Shown here: positions 1-10,412 of the stretch, in pieces
How the letters are laid out: each line of letters opens with the position of its first letter
Position numbering within the stretch: the first letter of the stretch is position 1
Origin: Paraspadella gotoi
Lineage: Eukaryota > Chaetognatha
Direction: 5' to 3'
DNA length: 64,000 nt
NCBI GenBank assembly: GCA_051294375.1
Contig: JBJCIZ010000239.1
Coordinates: 1,816,581-1,880,580, forward strand
The notes under the pieces: generated by a model
What the model was told of the DNA's origin: nothing
The model's input: only the letters and a program-made list of their open reading frames with translations
Databases searched by the model: none
Program-made: the position numbers and the translations under genes

Positions 1-3000
1 GAAGACCAAGTTCGACGGAGCGGGGACGATGTCGCCGGAAAGATTGGCGAGGGTCGTGTCGGCGAAACAAAGGATCTTCCGGCTGGAATCGAGGGATGGA
101 TTGGATTCGCCGGAACGGTCCAATTCGCCGCCGAGGGTCGCGTTGCCGACAGAGAGAGACACGTCGTGAAGATTGTTTCGTGAGAGTTGAGAGAACAACT
201 TCTTGACGGTGGACATTTCGATGTAGTCGCCTTCCTGGACTCTCGCCACTCGACCGCGCGGGACGCTTCCCCGCGATCCGTCCAGCTTCTCAGCTTCGAA
301 ACGTCCGTCGCCACCGTCGCCGTAAACGAAGACGTATTCACCCTTAGAGAGTCGGAAATCCTCGTCGAGACAAGCTGGCGGAGGGTCATAGTTGACGACG
401 GCTTTGTACAGGACGAAGTTGAGATTAGATGGTTTGGTTTGAGACGAAAGAGACTTTGGTCTCTGGTTCTCAATTGACGCCGTCGTCTTCATCGGACTCG
501 AAGTCGCGCTCGGTTCGCCCACGCTTCTCATCGTCGCCGCGCGCTTAGGCGACGCCGGCGCGGAGGTCGGCGGCGTGGTCGCTCGCTTCACCTTCGTCGA
601 ACACTCGGAATCGGAGGCGGAATTGGCGCGGCTGGACACGCAAGATTCCGCGGCGTCGGACGCGGCGTTTGCGGAAGCCGTGGCGCCGATAGCGACTTGA
701 AGCAGCGTCTTGCGTCGGTTCTCTTGCTGCTTCAACAGCTCCTTCTCCTTGGAATGAAGCTTCGTTATGTCTCTGATCGAATCGGAATACAGCAGTTTCC
801 ACTTGTCGGCTTCCTCCTGCTTCAACTGCAGCTGCCCGACGACGGCGTTGTGTCGGCTCGATTGACGCTCAAACTTTTCGTTCATTCGCTTTAACTTTTC
901 TTCTAAGGAATTCGCCGCCTCCCTGTTCTTCGTCACGATCTTCTCCAGCTCCATCTTGGAATCGTGCAGCGCCCTATCCTTTTCCTGCAACTCTTGCACC
1001 GCCTGCGAATGACTCAGCTTCAAATTCTCGAACTGAGCGGAGACGGCCTGCATGGCGATCATCATCGTCTGCAAATGACTCAGCCTCATTTCCATCGCGG
1101 AGACCTTCTCGTCCGACCTCGATCTAATCGTCTCGCTCTCGTTCAATTTCTCCCTCAAAGTTCGACAATCCGTCTCCGTCTTTTCCAACTCTGCGCATCT
1201 CCGCTTCACAGACTCGGAACTCTTCGTCAAATCCTCCGTCAATCGATTCGCCTCCGTCAAATTTTTTTCGACGAAGTTCAACTTTTTTCTCAAGTCGTTC
1301 AACTCCTGACGAAGCTCGGCGACTTCTCTCTCTTTATCCTCCGTTTCCCGCGAGAGAGCGAGCGCTTCTTTCAACTCTCTCTCCTTTTCCTCGGCCTCGA
1401 CTTCCAACTCTTTGCATTTTCCATGAATCTCGCTCAATTCTCTCTTCAAGATCTCGTTCTCCCGCGCGACTCGAGAGAGTTGCTCCACTTGAACCTTCAA
1501 CTCCCTTAAGTCGCTGCTCCTTTCTTCCTCGGGCGTCTTGGATCCTCGATCTTCGATCTTAAACTCGACCGTCGGTTCGGCGACGACGGTCCTTTGATTA
1601 GGGTTGGTCGCCCACGACGGCAATGAAGGTTCCTCCGCCTCCAGACCTCGACGCTCTCTCCCACTTGCAGACGCGAAGCCCCGCATCAACTGCGCCTCCA
1701 GAATCAACCTCTCCTTTGCCGCTTGAGCGATGACACGATGCAGTTCCGCCGCTTCTCCAAAGATGGCGCAATTGCCTTCTCTCGCGGAATTAAAGAGGAT
1801 CTGCGATTCCCCGATGGCCACGTTGTCGGCGAGACTTCTCACCGTCTCCTTCAAACCCTCGATCTCCTTCTCTTTGCCCATCACGATCTTGGCGTGCTCG
1901 GCCAAGTCCTTGGCCCTTTGTCGGGCGTAGATCTTCTTAAAGTGATCCTGCCCGACGCCGTCCTCGCCGCTCTCAAGCTCCGGCGTGGGAGAACCGGCGC
2001 AGCCGATAGAATCTCGGCGCCCGTTGAGACCCGAAGAAGATCCGTTCAGCGCCGAGGTTGAAGAGGAAGAAGGTCTGAGTTTCGCTTTGACGCCGATGGA
2101 GGAATCGCTCGTGTTGCCCTTTCTCCCGACGGGTAGAGATCGATTTTGATCTCTCATCTCCATCCCTTTGATCTTCTCCTCTAGGCGCCGCGCGATGGCG
2201 GCCAACTCGGCGTTCTTTCTTTTCAGGCGCTTGATCTTTTCCTCAGCAGGCGCGGCGCCCTCGGCGCGTTGCTTGAGGCTCTCGTTCTCCGTGGAGAGAA
2301 CGCGGACGCGCTTCTCCAAGCGTTGGACTTGAGCATGTAACTCGGCGCTCTTTTTCTGCGCGGCTTTGGTCTCGCGGAAGCACTGAGTTGGGTTGAGTTT
2401 GGAGGAAGCGGCGCCTTTGCGGTGCCGGGAAGCGTCTGTTTTAGCGGCGCCAAAGCTCTCGTCGTCGTCGGAAGCGTCGAAGGCGTCGGCGCCGTCGACC
2501 GTGGATCCGAGCGACTTTCGGTTTCGCGGAGGCGGAAGTGGACGCTCGTCGAGGGCGTCGTAGGAAACGGGAGAGGCGAGGGATACGTTTGACGAACGAG
2601 CCATGGACAACGCCAACCCACCGCCCGCGTCCAAGCAGTCCGCCTCCGAAGGCATGGATGATGGACCGGAGGGGAAGTACGATTGGGCATTGAGCCGGTT
2701 GGTGTCGATTCGGGAGGCGGAGGCGGAGGCGTGAGGATCCTGATTCGTCCATTTCGTTTCAGTCGTCGGCGTCAGAGAATTTGCTTGAAAAAAATTGTTT
2801 TTCTGATGGAAGAGTTGATTGGTTTCCGTGGGCGACTGGTAAGCGTGCAGATTGTTGTTTAGCAAGTGAGAGTGCGGCTGCGCGGATTGCTGCAGCGACA
2901 AATGGTGCTGCTGCTGCGCGGACTGCGCCGTTTGAGCAGAGTTGAGATTGTTTTTGGCAAAGTTGGTGGCGGGGTCCGAGGACGCCGACGACGCCGGCGA

Positions 3001-3159
3001 AGCGGCGCGATCCTGAGCGGCGTTCAAGTTGTTTTTGTTGTTGACGTGGGGAGAGGGATGGACAGAGAGAGAGTCGAGGAGGGGAGGTCGGGAAAAGACG
3101 GACTTGTCCTTTTCGAAGTAGTCCCTCGAAATCGAGGTGGACGGACGGAAATTGCTCAT
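1..3159 (-). CDS. RIM-binding protein-like scaffold, N-terminal part (runs off left edge)
   Basis: One uninterrupted reading frame runs from an ATG at 3159 to base 1, giving 1053 residues with no stop, so the 3' end lies outside the window. Residues 1-250 are low complexity, rich in Ser, Asn, Gln and Ala. About 255-820 is a long charged heptad-type coiled coil with short breaks. An SH3 domain follows at about 915-975, with the signature SKGEYVFVYGDGGDGRFEAE and then LDGSRGSVP. The segment PAPSNLVF at the window edge looks like the start of a fibronectin III domain. The order coiled coil, SH3, FN3 and the VYGD motif match RIM-binding proteins, which link RIM and calcium channels at vesicle release sites. 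No intron interrupts this part. Another coiled-coil SH3 scaffold is possible; the FN3 call rests on only a few residues. Confidence 0.68.
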   Translation of the reverse strand, partial: MSNFRPSTSISRDYFEKDKSVFSRPPLLDSLSVHPSPHVNNKNNLNAAQDRAASPASSASSDPATNFAKNNLNSAQTAQSAQQQHHLSLQQSAQPHSHLLNNNLHAYQSPTETNQLFHQKNNFFQANSLTPTTETKWTNQDPHASASASRIDTNRLNAQSYFPSGPSSMPSEADCLDAGGGLALSMARSSNVSLASPVSYDALDERPLPPPRNRKSLGSTVDGADAFDASDDDESFGAAKTDASRHRKGAASSKLNPTQCFRETKAAQKKSAELHAQVQRLEKRVRVLSTENESLKQRAEGAAPAEEKIKRLKRKNAELAAIARRLEEKIKGMEMRDQNRSLPVGRKGNTSDSSIGVKAKLRPSSSSTSALNGSSSGLNGRRDSIGCAGSPTPELESGEDGVGQDHFKKIYARQRAKDLAEHAKIVMGKEKEIEGLKETVRSLADNVAIGESQILFNSAREGNCAIFGEAAELHRVIAQAAKERLILEAQLMRGFASASGRERRGLEAEEPSLPSWATNPNQRTVVAEPTVEFKIEDRGSKTPEEERSSDLRELKVQVEQLSRVARENEILKRELSEIHGKCKELEVEAEEKERELKEALALSRETEDKEREVAELRQELNDLRKKLNFVEKNLTEANRLTEDLTKSSESVKRRCAELEKTETDCRTLREKLNESETIRSRSDEKVSAMEMRLSHLQTMMIAMQAVSAQFENLKLSHSQAVQELQEKDRALHDSKMELEKIVTKNREAANSLEEKLKRMNEKFERQSSRHNAVVGQLQLKQEEADKWKLLYSDSIRDITKLHSKEKELLKQQENRRKTLLQVAIGATASANAASDAAESCVSSRANSASDSECSTKVKRATTPPTSAPASPKRAATMRSVGEPSATSSPMKTTASIENQRPKSLSSQTKPSNLNFVLYKAVVNYDPPPACLDEDFRLSKGEYVFVYGDGGDGRFEAEKLDGSRGSVPRGRVARVQEGDYIEMSTVKKLFSQLSRNNLHDVSLSVGNATLGGELDRSGESNPSLDSSRKILCFADTTLANLSGDIVPAPSNLVF

Positions 3160-4632
3160 GGTTGTTTAAGGTATTGCGGTAAGTGTTTTAATAATTGAAC
3201 CTAAGGGAATTATTGGAATGAAGAAAAGAAAAAAAAACGGAATTCGTAGTTTAGGAATTTGTGGGCATTTAAAATTGAATAAAGTGGAATTAGGAAGCGG
3301 TTTCGTAACACTAACGTCACATGCTTTCTTAAATGTCCCGAGATAAGAAACCAATAAAGGCTTATTTTTAAACAATGCAAATCCGCGAAGATAAATTGCC
3401 AAGTAACAACCAACAAAGCAAAAAAATGAAGTTCGGATTTTTTTGGGTAAAATTCATAAGCAAAGAAAAAATTATGGATTGGCCTTTTTTACAACTTTTT
3501 ATCGAATCTAAGTTAAGGGGACCCAGTGATAAAAATGATATCATAAGCTTAAGGGTCTATCATCAAAGGAATTTGAATAGTGATAGTCATTAATTTTTCT
3601 TTGCACGGGAAAGTGGCAAAAAAATTCCTATCTCTTATTCTAGCGGAAACAAAAATTTAATAATTATGAAAAAAAATTTAGTTGACCCTACCTAAATATT
3701 TATATAATCCATTATTTTATTTTTGCATTAGAAAGTATTTTTTACTAAATTCCAATTTTTTATTTTTTACTGTACAAAGCTATAATTTTAGGTTTAAGCC
3801 TCATTGAACAAAGGCTTTACAAGACTAATATTTTTTTATTTTTATATTTACTTAAAAGCAGATAAATCAAACCTAAATTCTATTCTTACAGAAACAAAAC
3901 TGTAATAATTATTAATTAATATTCATATTCATCCTTTAAATGTATAATTAAACTATATTGATTCCTAATTATAACAATTAAAAATTTAGCAAAAGTACAG
4001 AATCTTTCTCTTCTTTTTATATTTATATTACTTCAAAGAGTTTTATTTTCATCCAATTAACAGAATCATTTGAAAAGAAAGTTTAAATAAAATCAGTCGA
4101 TACCTTAAATTTTTGATTCATTCCTAGTTTTTTTTCTTATAAATTTTTGTGATAAAAGCTGAAAAATCTTTTTAAAATTAGATCTTACCCTTTTTTGGGA
4201 AAAAAAATTTTAAACTTGAAAAAGATTTTCTTCTTACCGATTTTTTAAAGAAAATTAAGCTCGCTGATTTTATCGAATTTTTTAACTACTTTCCCAAATG
4301 ATTATAGAAGAAAAAATTATATGATCAGAACCAGCTTAAGTTAAAGGGTCAAACGTTATGTTTTCAGCTTTTTACCCCCCCTGTTCACTTGGTCCCTTAA
4401 AGGCCCAAACATTATTTTTTGAATGCAAAGATTTTTTTTACATATTAACAATTTCCCACAATAATAGTCCACCTCGATACTTTAAACATTTTTAGCGATA
4501 AGGTCGCGAACGATATAAAGACACGCGTACAGACTAGACAAACAAACAATGCATTTCGACGTGTCTTCAAAGAGCTTAACATCCTCCGTTGGATTATGCC
4601 GATAAAAAAAAAAAAAAGACTGCCCGCTGTTT
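3160..4632. other. AT-rich spacer between RIMBP-like and NDUFA4-like genes
   Basis: No convincing coding exon on either strand. The middle is strongly AT-rich and is bounded by a possible TTAA-flanked element, listed separately. The few short open frames here have no recognisable similarity. Confidence 0.5.
3513..4400. mobile_element. possible TTAA-flanked non-autonomous element
   Basis: The left end reads TTAAGGGGACCCAGTGA from 3513. The right end, at 4384-4400, reads on the opposite strand TTAAGGGACCAAGTGA. The two ends are imperfect inverted repeats, each abutting TTAA, with about 870 bp of AT-rich non-coding DNA between them. TTAA target duplication is typical of piggyBac-type elements. 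There is no transposase frame. Confidence is low because the inverted repeats are short. Confidence 0.35.
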
Positions 4633-5336
4633 TTAGTGATGGGCTTTTTCGGGGTGGGCTTCTTGATAATCGGCCCACCACTTCTCGATGGGCGGGCGCT
4701 CGTCCGGGAAAGCCTTGACGCCGAACTTGTTGTTGCCCATCGGACTCTCTGGCGACGCGAAGAGCGTGTAGCGGACAGAGCGACCCTCGGAGTCGACCTG
4801 GGGAAAAGATTGGGGGGGGGACGGGGGGGGTGGGCGAAAAGTGGGGTAAGGAAGAGGGCAGGATAAAAAAAAAAAAGAATATAAGATAAGAGGAAGAAGA
4901 ATAAGTGTAAGGGATGATTATTTAATATGATCTTAAATGAGATTGAATTTCTCAATCTAATTTACATATTGTAGTGTTGAACTTGAATTGATACAATCAG
5001 GCAATATACTCTCCTATATAAGAAAAAAAAAAGTAGAAGATGGGAGAGAATTAAAATTTAGGTTGAGTGAAACGTTAAAAAAAAAACTTTTCACCGTGAG
5101 TGCTTTTATTTTATTTATTTTATTTAAAAATATAGTATAATAACCAAATTATTAGAATTTCTCACCAACGACTGCCACGGCTCGGGATTTGAGCGTCGGC
5201 GCCAGGAGACGGCGGGGTTTCGCGTGGCCAATCGGAGGGTGTAAACGCCGGCGAGGAGGCAGCCAAAGCCTACGGCGCCGAAGAGCGGGACCAAGGCGTA
5301 GTGATGTCGGAGCGAGCTGATCGTGAGGCCCCTCAT
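4633..5336 (-). CDS. NDUFA4: NDUFA4-like subunit of cytochrome c oxidase
   Basis: Two coding exons, 5336-5166 and 4797-4633, joined by a GT-AG intron in phase 0, encode 111 residues. The first exon gives a short N-terminus, a hydrophobic membrane segment (about 14-34), then TLRLATRNPAVSW and SNPEPWQSL. The R-LA-xNP-x-V-x-W and NPEPW motifs are the NDUFA4/COXFA4 signature. The family is a small inner-membrane subunit first assigned to complex I and later to complex IV. The second exon (VDSEGRSVRYTLF to EKAHH) makes the protein about 30 residues longer than the usual 81, and this C-terminal part is weakly conserved. The intron holds A-rich and G-rich homopolymers. Confidence 0.82.
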
Positions 5337-5762
5337 CGTTGCGGGTTATTTATGTATTGAATAATTCCGAAAAAAGAAAAAAAAAAAAGAGGCCAAAGTT
5401 GTGGGTTTTTTTTTCTTTGTGGAAAAAATTTAACAATGAACATTTGATTTGAAACAAAAACAATCACGTTCATTTACATTCCGAAAAAAATTATAAGTAA
5501 ACTAAAGAACCGAAATCGTGATTACAATTACTAAATGAATTAGAAGCAAAAATATGGAAAGTCAAACTTGTATGTTAAAAATAATATATATATCACGAGC
5601 ACACCGAGGGTGTTTCTGAGGGAGGATTAGTCTCAACTTGTCAAGCAAGAATTTCTAAAAAACATGAAAACATCTGAGTATTTGAAAACCTAAACAAAAA
5701 TCTTTTAACAAAAGCCTAAGGAGCGATTTCCCTCGAAAGGGTGTGTCCCCGCGAAATCCAAT
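5337..5762. other. non-coding spacer
   Basis: AT-rich sequence between the NDUFA4-like start codon and the GTSF1-like stop codon. No exon, RNA gene or clear repeat is seen apart from a short AT dinucleotide run near 5585. Confidence 0.5.
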
Positions 5763-8414
5763 TTAAACGCTCGGGGAAAAGTGTCGTCCATCTTTCAACA
5801 TCGCCAAAGGAAGGCGGATGGTTCGAACGCGGCGGACCTAACGGTGAAGAATAAAAAAAAAATAAAAAAAGTAACTTCTGAAAAATATTTTGAAATAAAA
5901 GAACACACAAGATTTCTAAAATAAATACCAAGAAATGTTTACCTGTAAGCTCCTTGGCACGAACATCTTCGAATCCGTCGTCGAAGGATTCACCGCCACC
6001 GTCGTCGACGTCGCCGAAGATTCTTGATCAAAAGTTGGTTCTGCAGATGACATTTCTCCCAACTGAGGGAACATTTCTTGAATCTTCGTTTTTTTATTTG
6101 ACCTCTGCTCGGCAGATGGCGACTTTTGTGACAAAATGGCGGACATTTCTGAAGATTTAGACGTCGACGCCGTTACTTCATCGGACGTCAGCTCTGAAGA
6201 TGGCGACTTCTCTCCCAAGAAATTGAACTGGCCTTGGTGCCCCGGCAGATTTATGTTATTTGGCGAGTCATCGCAATATTGGCTGAATTGTAATCGTTGT
6301 GGCTGTGAAGACGCCAATTGTTGCTCTTCCGTTGGTAACAGCTCATGTGCTTCTAACAGGTAATGCGGTTGTAACAGCTCTCGCGGATGAAGTGGCTCTG
6401 GCGCATGTTGTGGGTTTTGCGCCGGTTGCAGCTGTTGTTGGTGTAGCGACTCTTTCGCCTGTTTCTGGGCCTGTTGAAGCTCTTGTGGCGCCTTCGCTAT
6501 AGGCTGTTTTTCTTCCTGTTCTTCGTCAGGTTTCACAAACGAGTCGCCCAACGCGACGAACTCATTTTCTGCGCTCTCTTCTTTTTCTTTTTCCTCTTCT
6601 TCGATCTCGTCCCACTCTTCAAACGCCATCTCTCCTCCCGAACTCGTTGCCGTCGCCCGAGTCGGCTCCCGCACATTCAACAAACCCGGCATCGAAACCC
6701 CCGACCTCGCGACGCTTCCTCTCGCGATTCCGGCGAGGAATTCTTCGGACCCAATAACACTGCCGACCGAGCTCGGGCGATTGGATGACGAAATGGGCGT
6801 GGCGGAATCGGCGAGGGATTCCGGAACCGACCTTTTCCGTACACCGCCGTTGCCGGCAATAGCCTTCTTCTTTCCGGTCTTTTTCGAGCCGGAACGTTTC
6901 GTCTTCCTCGATTCGGAACCCGAGACATCTTTTCCGAGAAATGGGGAATTCGCGTTCGTAATCGTCGCGAGATTCAGGGGATCCTCTTTTCGGACCACCC
7001 CCTTCTTCTCGTCCAACCAATCGAGAACTTTTTCGGGATAATGGAAATAACTCGGGAGGGAGCGAAGCATCGGGATTCGAGGCTTATTCCCCGAAGCGGG
7101 TCGATCCGACGAAACGGTGGGGGAAGGAATTTCCTCCGGAAAGTGAATTGGGGAAGTCGGCGAGGGTTCCGGGGCCGAGACGATCGAAGCGGACACGATC
7201 GGACCCGAGGCAAGAGATGATGAATCGTCTTTGTTGGCCGAGGAAGATGAGGCGAGCTTCTGGACGTTCATTTCCTGCTCCGATTTGTAACTGTTGTTGT
7301 TAATGTCGATGGCTTCCAAATAATCATGAATATCGTCATCTTCCACGCGGGTGTTCGGCTTTTCTTTCTCCTTAGCATATTCATCTTCGTCCTCGTCGTC
7401 GCCGTTATCGTTGTCATCTCCGTTTTCTTCCTGAAAGATTTCAGAGCCCGTTACTATACGCGAAAAAGCATCAGCGCCGCCGCGGAACCAATGGCGGAAG
7501 TTGTTCCAGTCGAACGTCTCGTAGTCGAAAAAAGTATCGCCAGCGACTTTGGCTGCGTACACGATCCGGGCAGAACAGGTCTCCCCGTCCTCGCTGACGA
7601 GCATCTCGACGAGGGCTTTGCATTGGGCCTGCGGTTTAGACTGGGAAGCCGCGGATTGTACCGCAGGAACATTCGTATGTTCGGATGGGCGGCGTGGCAA
7701 AGATTTTGGTGAAATGCCTTTCGGCTGAGAGGAGGGGCGAGAGGTGCACGACTCGCAACGAGCCGGCTGTTGGGGAGAGCAAACTTGTTGGGGAGAGCAA
7801 ACTTTGGCTGAAACATCCCTGGAAACCCAACTGTCGGTTGAAGCGTTAACGAGCGATAACGGGCGCGGAGGTTTCCTTCCTCGAGCTGCTAACTGATCCA
7901 ACAAATCAGCAGCATCGCGACGAACTCGCGCCTTCGAAAAACAACTCTCCTCGTCCAAAGATTCATCGACTCGATTCCATCCGGCGCCGTCGCCGACCGG
8001 CGCCCGTTTATAGTAAGCGCCTAACAGTTCGGCCTTCATCCGGCGCCGCAACGCCTCGCTGAGCGACATGAAAGGATCCTCCACGCCCACTTCCTCTTCC
8101 CACTCTACGGAATACATCTGCGTAGGGATCGGCGCCTCCACTCGACCCCTAACCGCGCGGCGTTGCACGTTCTGTTCGGCCAAGTGGGTGTCGTACTCTT
8201 CGCAGCGATCCAGGTGGGCGCCGTGTTGGCTCCGCGGGTAGACGTGCCGAGCGGTGAAGTGGCACAGTTCCATCGGCTCGGTCGTCGGGTCGCTCTCGTA
8301 GCGGATGCGACATTTGGTGACGTGGTAAGGCCAGGACTCGATTCGCAGGACGTGTTGGGGATAGTAAGGGCATCGGACGAGGCCGCTAGATTTTAAAGAC
8401 TTATTTTCCCCCAT
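5763..8414 (-). CDS. GTSF1-like double CHHC zinc-finger protein with very long tail
   Basis: Coding exons 8414-5943 and 5837-5763 join in phase 0 to give 848 residues. The ATG at 8414 was chosen because a pyrimidine-tract acceptor (TTTTTTTTAG) lies just upstream near 8450, suggesting a 5' UTR intron. Two U11-48K-type CHHC fingers sit at the N-terminus: C15-H21-H31-C35 and C51-H57-H67-C71, both with C-x5-H-x9-H-x3-C spacing. The flanking CPY, PYH..KC and F.ARH residues match gametocyte-specific factor 1 (Asterix), which works with Piwi proteins in piRNA-guided silencing. Known GTSF1 proteins are about 170 residues. The rest here is acidic, Ser-rich and Gln-rich and looks disordered, except for a block LPSYFHYPEKVLDWLDE. 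The CHHC assignment is firm; a piRNA role is inferred. Confidence 0.75.
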
Positions 8415-8670
8415 AATCTCATTTGATTTCAATGTAAGAACTGGGTCTAAAAAAAATAACAAGGGTTGACAAGAAAACTAGGTGGATGACAATGGCACCG
8501 TTGATATTCAAGTGACATTCTCTAATTTTCAATACAAGATGAAACAACAAAACAATACACACACTCTCTCTCTCTTTCTCTGTGACGACTAGCTTTTCGA
8601 TTTTTAGCTTCTATCAAGAACAAAGTCATCTCCATAAATATTTAGCTCTTTAGTTTCTAGCAAACAATTT

Positions 8671-9868
8671 CTACTCCAAAAACGTAATCGTGTTCTCGAT
8701 CTCCAAAATCCTTTTTCCCGTCGTCGCCTCCGCCTCCACCTGCTCCTTCTTCTCCTCCTTCTCCAACGCCGCCCTGTAATCCTTGGGCGGCGGATCCACC
8801 AACGGCCTGTAATCTTCCTCAGTGGCCGCTGGAGCGGGAAACAACTTTCGCTCGATCCCTTCGTTCTCCCATAGAACGTCGATCTCGGGATCGTACTCTT
8901 CCTCGCTGACGGGCCAGATGACCGACTTGTCGGCCGGATAGACGTACGGGTCGAAGGCGTCGTAGTCGACGCCGTGACGCTCGGGCGGCGGCGTAACTTC
9001 CGGTTCCACGAGAGAAACGCCGCTGGATTCCATGACGGAGTGGAAGGCTCGGAGTCGATCGGAAGCTTTGATGACGGAAGGGGGTTCGATGACGGCGACG
9101 TGGTGGAGGCCTGGTGGGTGGAGGGAGGTCGAGGGATGGAATTAGAGTGGATTGTTTGGGTGGTTTGGTGATGGGAGACGTTTCATCTTTTTAACCTGCT
9201 TTTAAACAACGACGCGCCAAAACGCTGGCCACGGCCTTGACGGCGAAAATGTCTTGTAGACTGTAGAGACGTTTCATGAGGGAGGGTTCTTGGCTCGAAG
9301 CCCAAATGATCTTGACGATGGATAAAAAAATAGTTACCATCTGATTTATAAACAATCGCGGCTACGATATTATATATATATATTATATGTTATGATTTGT
9401 GAAGGAGACGGGCAATCACATCACGAGGCCAACCAAGTCCGTTTATGGGTCCATTCCGTTGATGATATAATCGTATTCTCTCCGCTTCAATATAATCAAA
9501 AAAGAGACCGACCAACCACTTACCGTCTTCCCCGATTTGTGCACCACCGAGGCGAGGACGTATCTCCCCGAATGATCCAGCACCAACTTATTGCAGAACT
9601 TCCTGTTGGGCGCCTGGAACCGCCATCCTTCCTGGCGTCGGGAGATGTTCATTTGTTCGAGGGCGCGAGGATTTCTGTTGGGGATCGAGTCGCGGAGGCC
9701 GAGATCTCGGTTGAGAGGGGCCGTGCCGTCGAGGGCGTTGAGGAAGCCAGAGTGGTCGATCTTGTAGAGGGAGGAAGAGGAGGAAGAGGCCCTCGATTCG
9801 GTCGTCGGCCAAAGAGTCGAGAGGCGGCGTCGGCATAAGGGGATCGCTCGACGGAGTGAAGAATTCAT
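8671..9868 (-). CDS. MRPL18: mitochondrial ribosomal protein L18 (uL18m)
   Basis: Three coding exons (9868-9524, 9310-9196, 9110-8671) in consistent phases 0 and 1 encode 299 residues. Exon 1 ends with an Arg/Ser-rich presumed mitochondrial leader and the family block NRNPRALEQMNISRRQEGWR. Exon 2 carries VASVLARRCLKAG, matching the human GRVLAQRCLEAG segment. Exon 3 starts LHHVAVIEPPSVIKASDRL and runs on for about 110 residues past the usual end of human MRPL18, with an acidic, Tyr/Pro-rich tail. The protein belongs to the large subunit of the mitoribosome, near the 5S rRNA/tRNA-Val site of the central protuberance. The stop codon is only 256 bp from the neighbouring GTSF1-like start, on the same strand. 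Confidence 0.85.
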
Positions 9869-10412
9869 CCTCAGTTTTAACGTCAACACTATTTTTTTCT
9901 TCGTTACGAAATAAGGCAGCGGAAATATAAAAAAAAAAAAAATCACCACAAAATTACATCATACAATATCGAGAAAATGGGAGAGTGATTCATCAAGGAA
10001 GACTTCATAAAAAAAGACCACGAATGAGTAAAAAGTGCGTGTAGCAATCGACTATCTATTAATATTCTAATAATATTCCTTAACCGACTTTCCTAAATTG
10101 TTTCGCGATTCCAAAAGCTGGATAAATCATAAGCTGGTTCAACTAAATTTTTTTTTTTGGGGGGGGGATTGGGACAAAAAAATTGAATGTATTTAAATAT
10201 TTATCTCTTGTCATGAAGATTAGGAGAAAACACAAATGGCATGATAATATCGAAATTTCGGAAGATTGTCAAACTTGATGAACATGATAAAGGTTAAGTC
10301 TCAAAGTTTTACTCACCTCCTAGTTACTGAGGCCGACTAGTGAATTGCTGTAGATAAAAATTTAAGCTATCAACATCGACTTAAAACTTCGAAATTCCCC
10401 CCACCCTCTCCT
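9869..10412. other. non-coding spacer
   Basis: AT-rich interval between the MRPL18 start and the CANT1 stop. It contains a T-run followed by a G-run near 10150-10168. Nothing coding is seen. Confidence 0.5.

Noticed and set aside
8440-8455. Acceptor just upstream of the GTSF1-like ATG considered as a spliced-leader trans-splice site
   Set aside because: Other genes in the run do not show a comparable acceptor close to the ATG, so an ordinary 5' UTR intron is a simpler reading.
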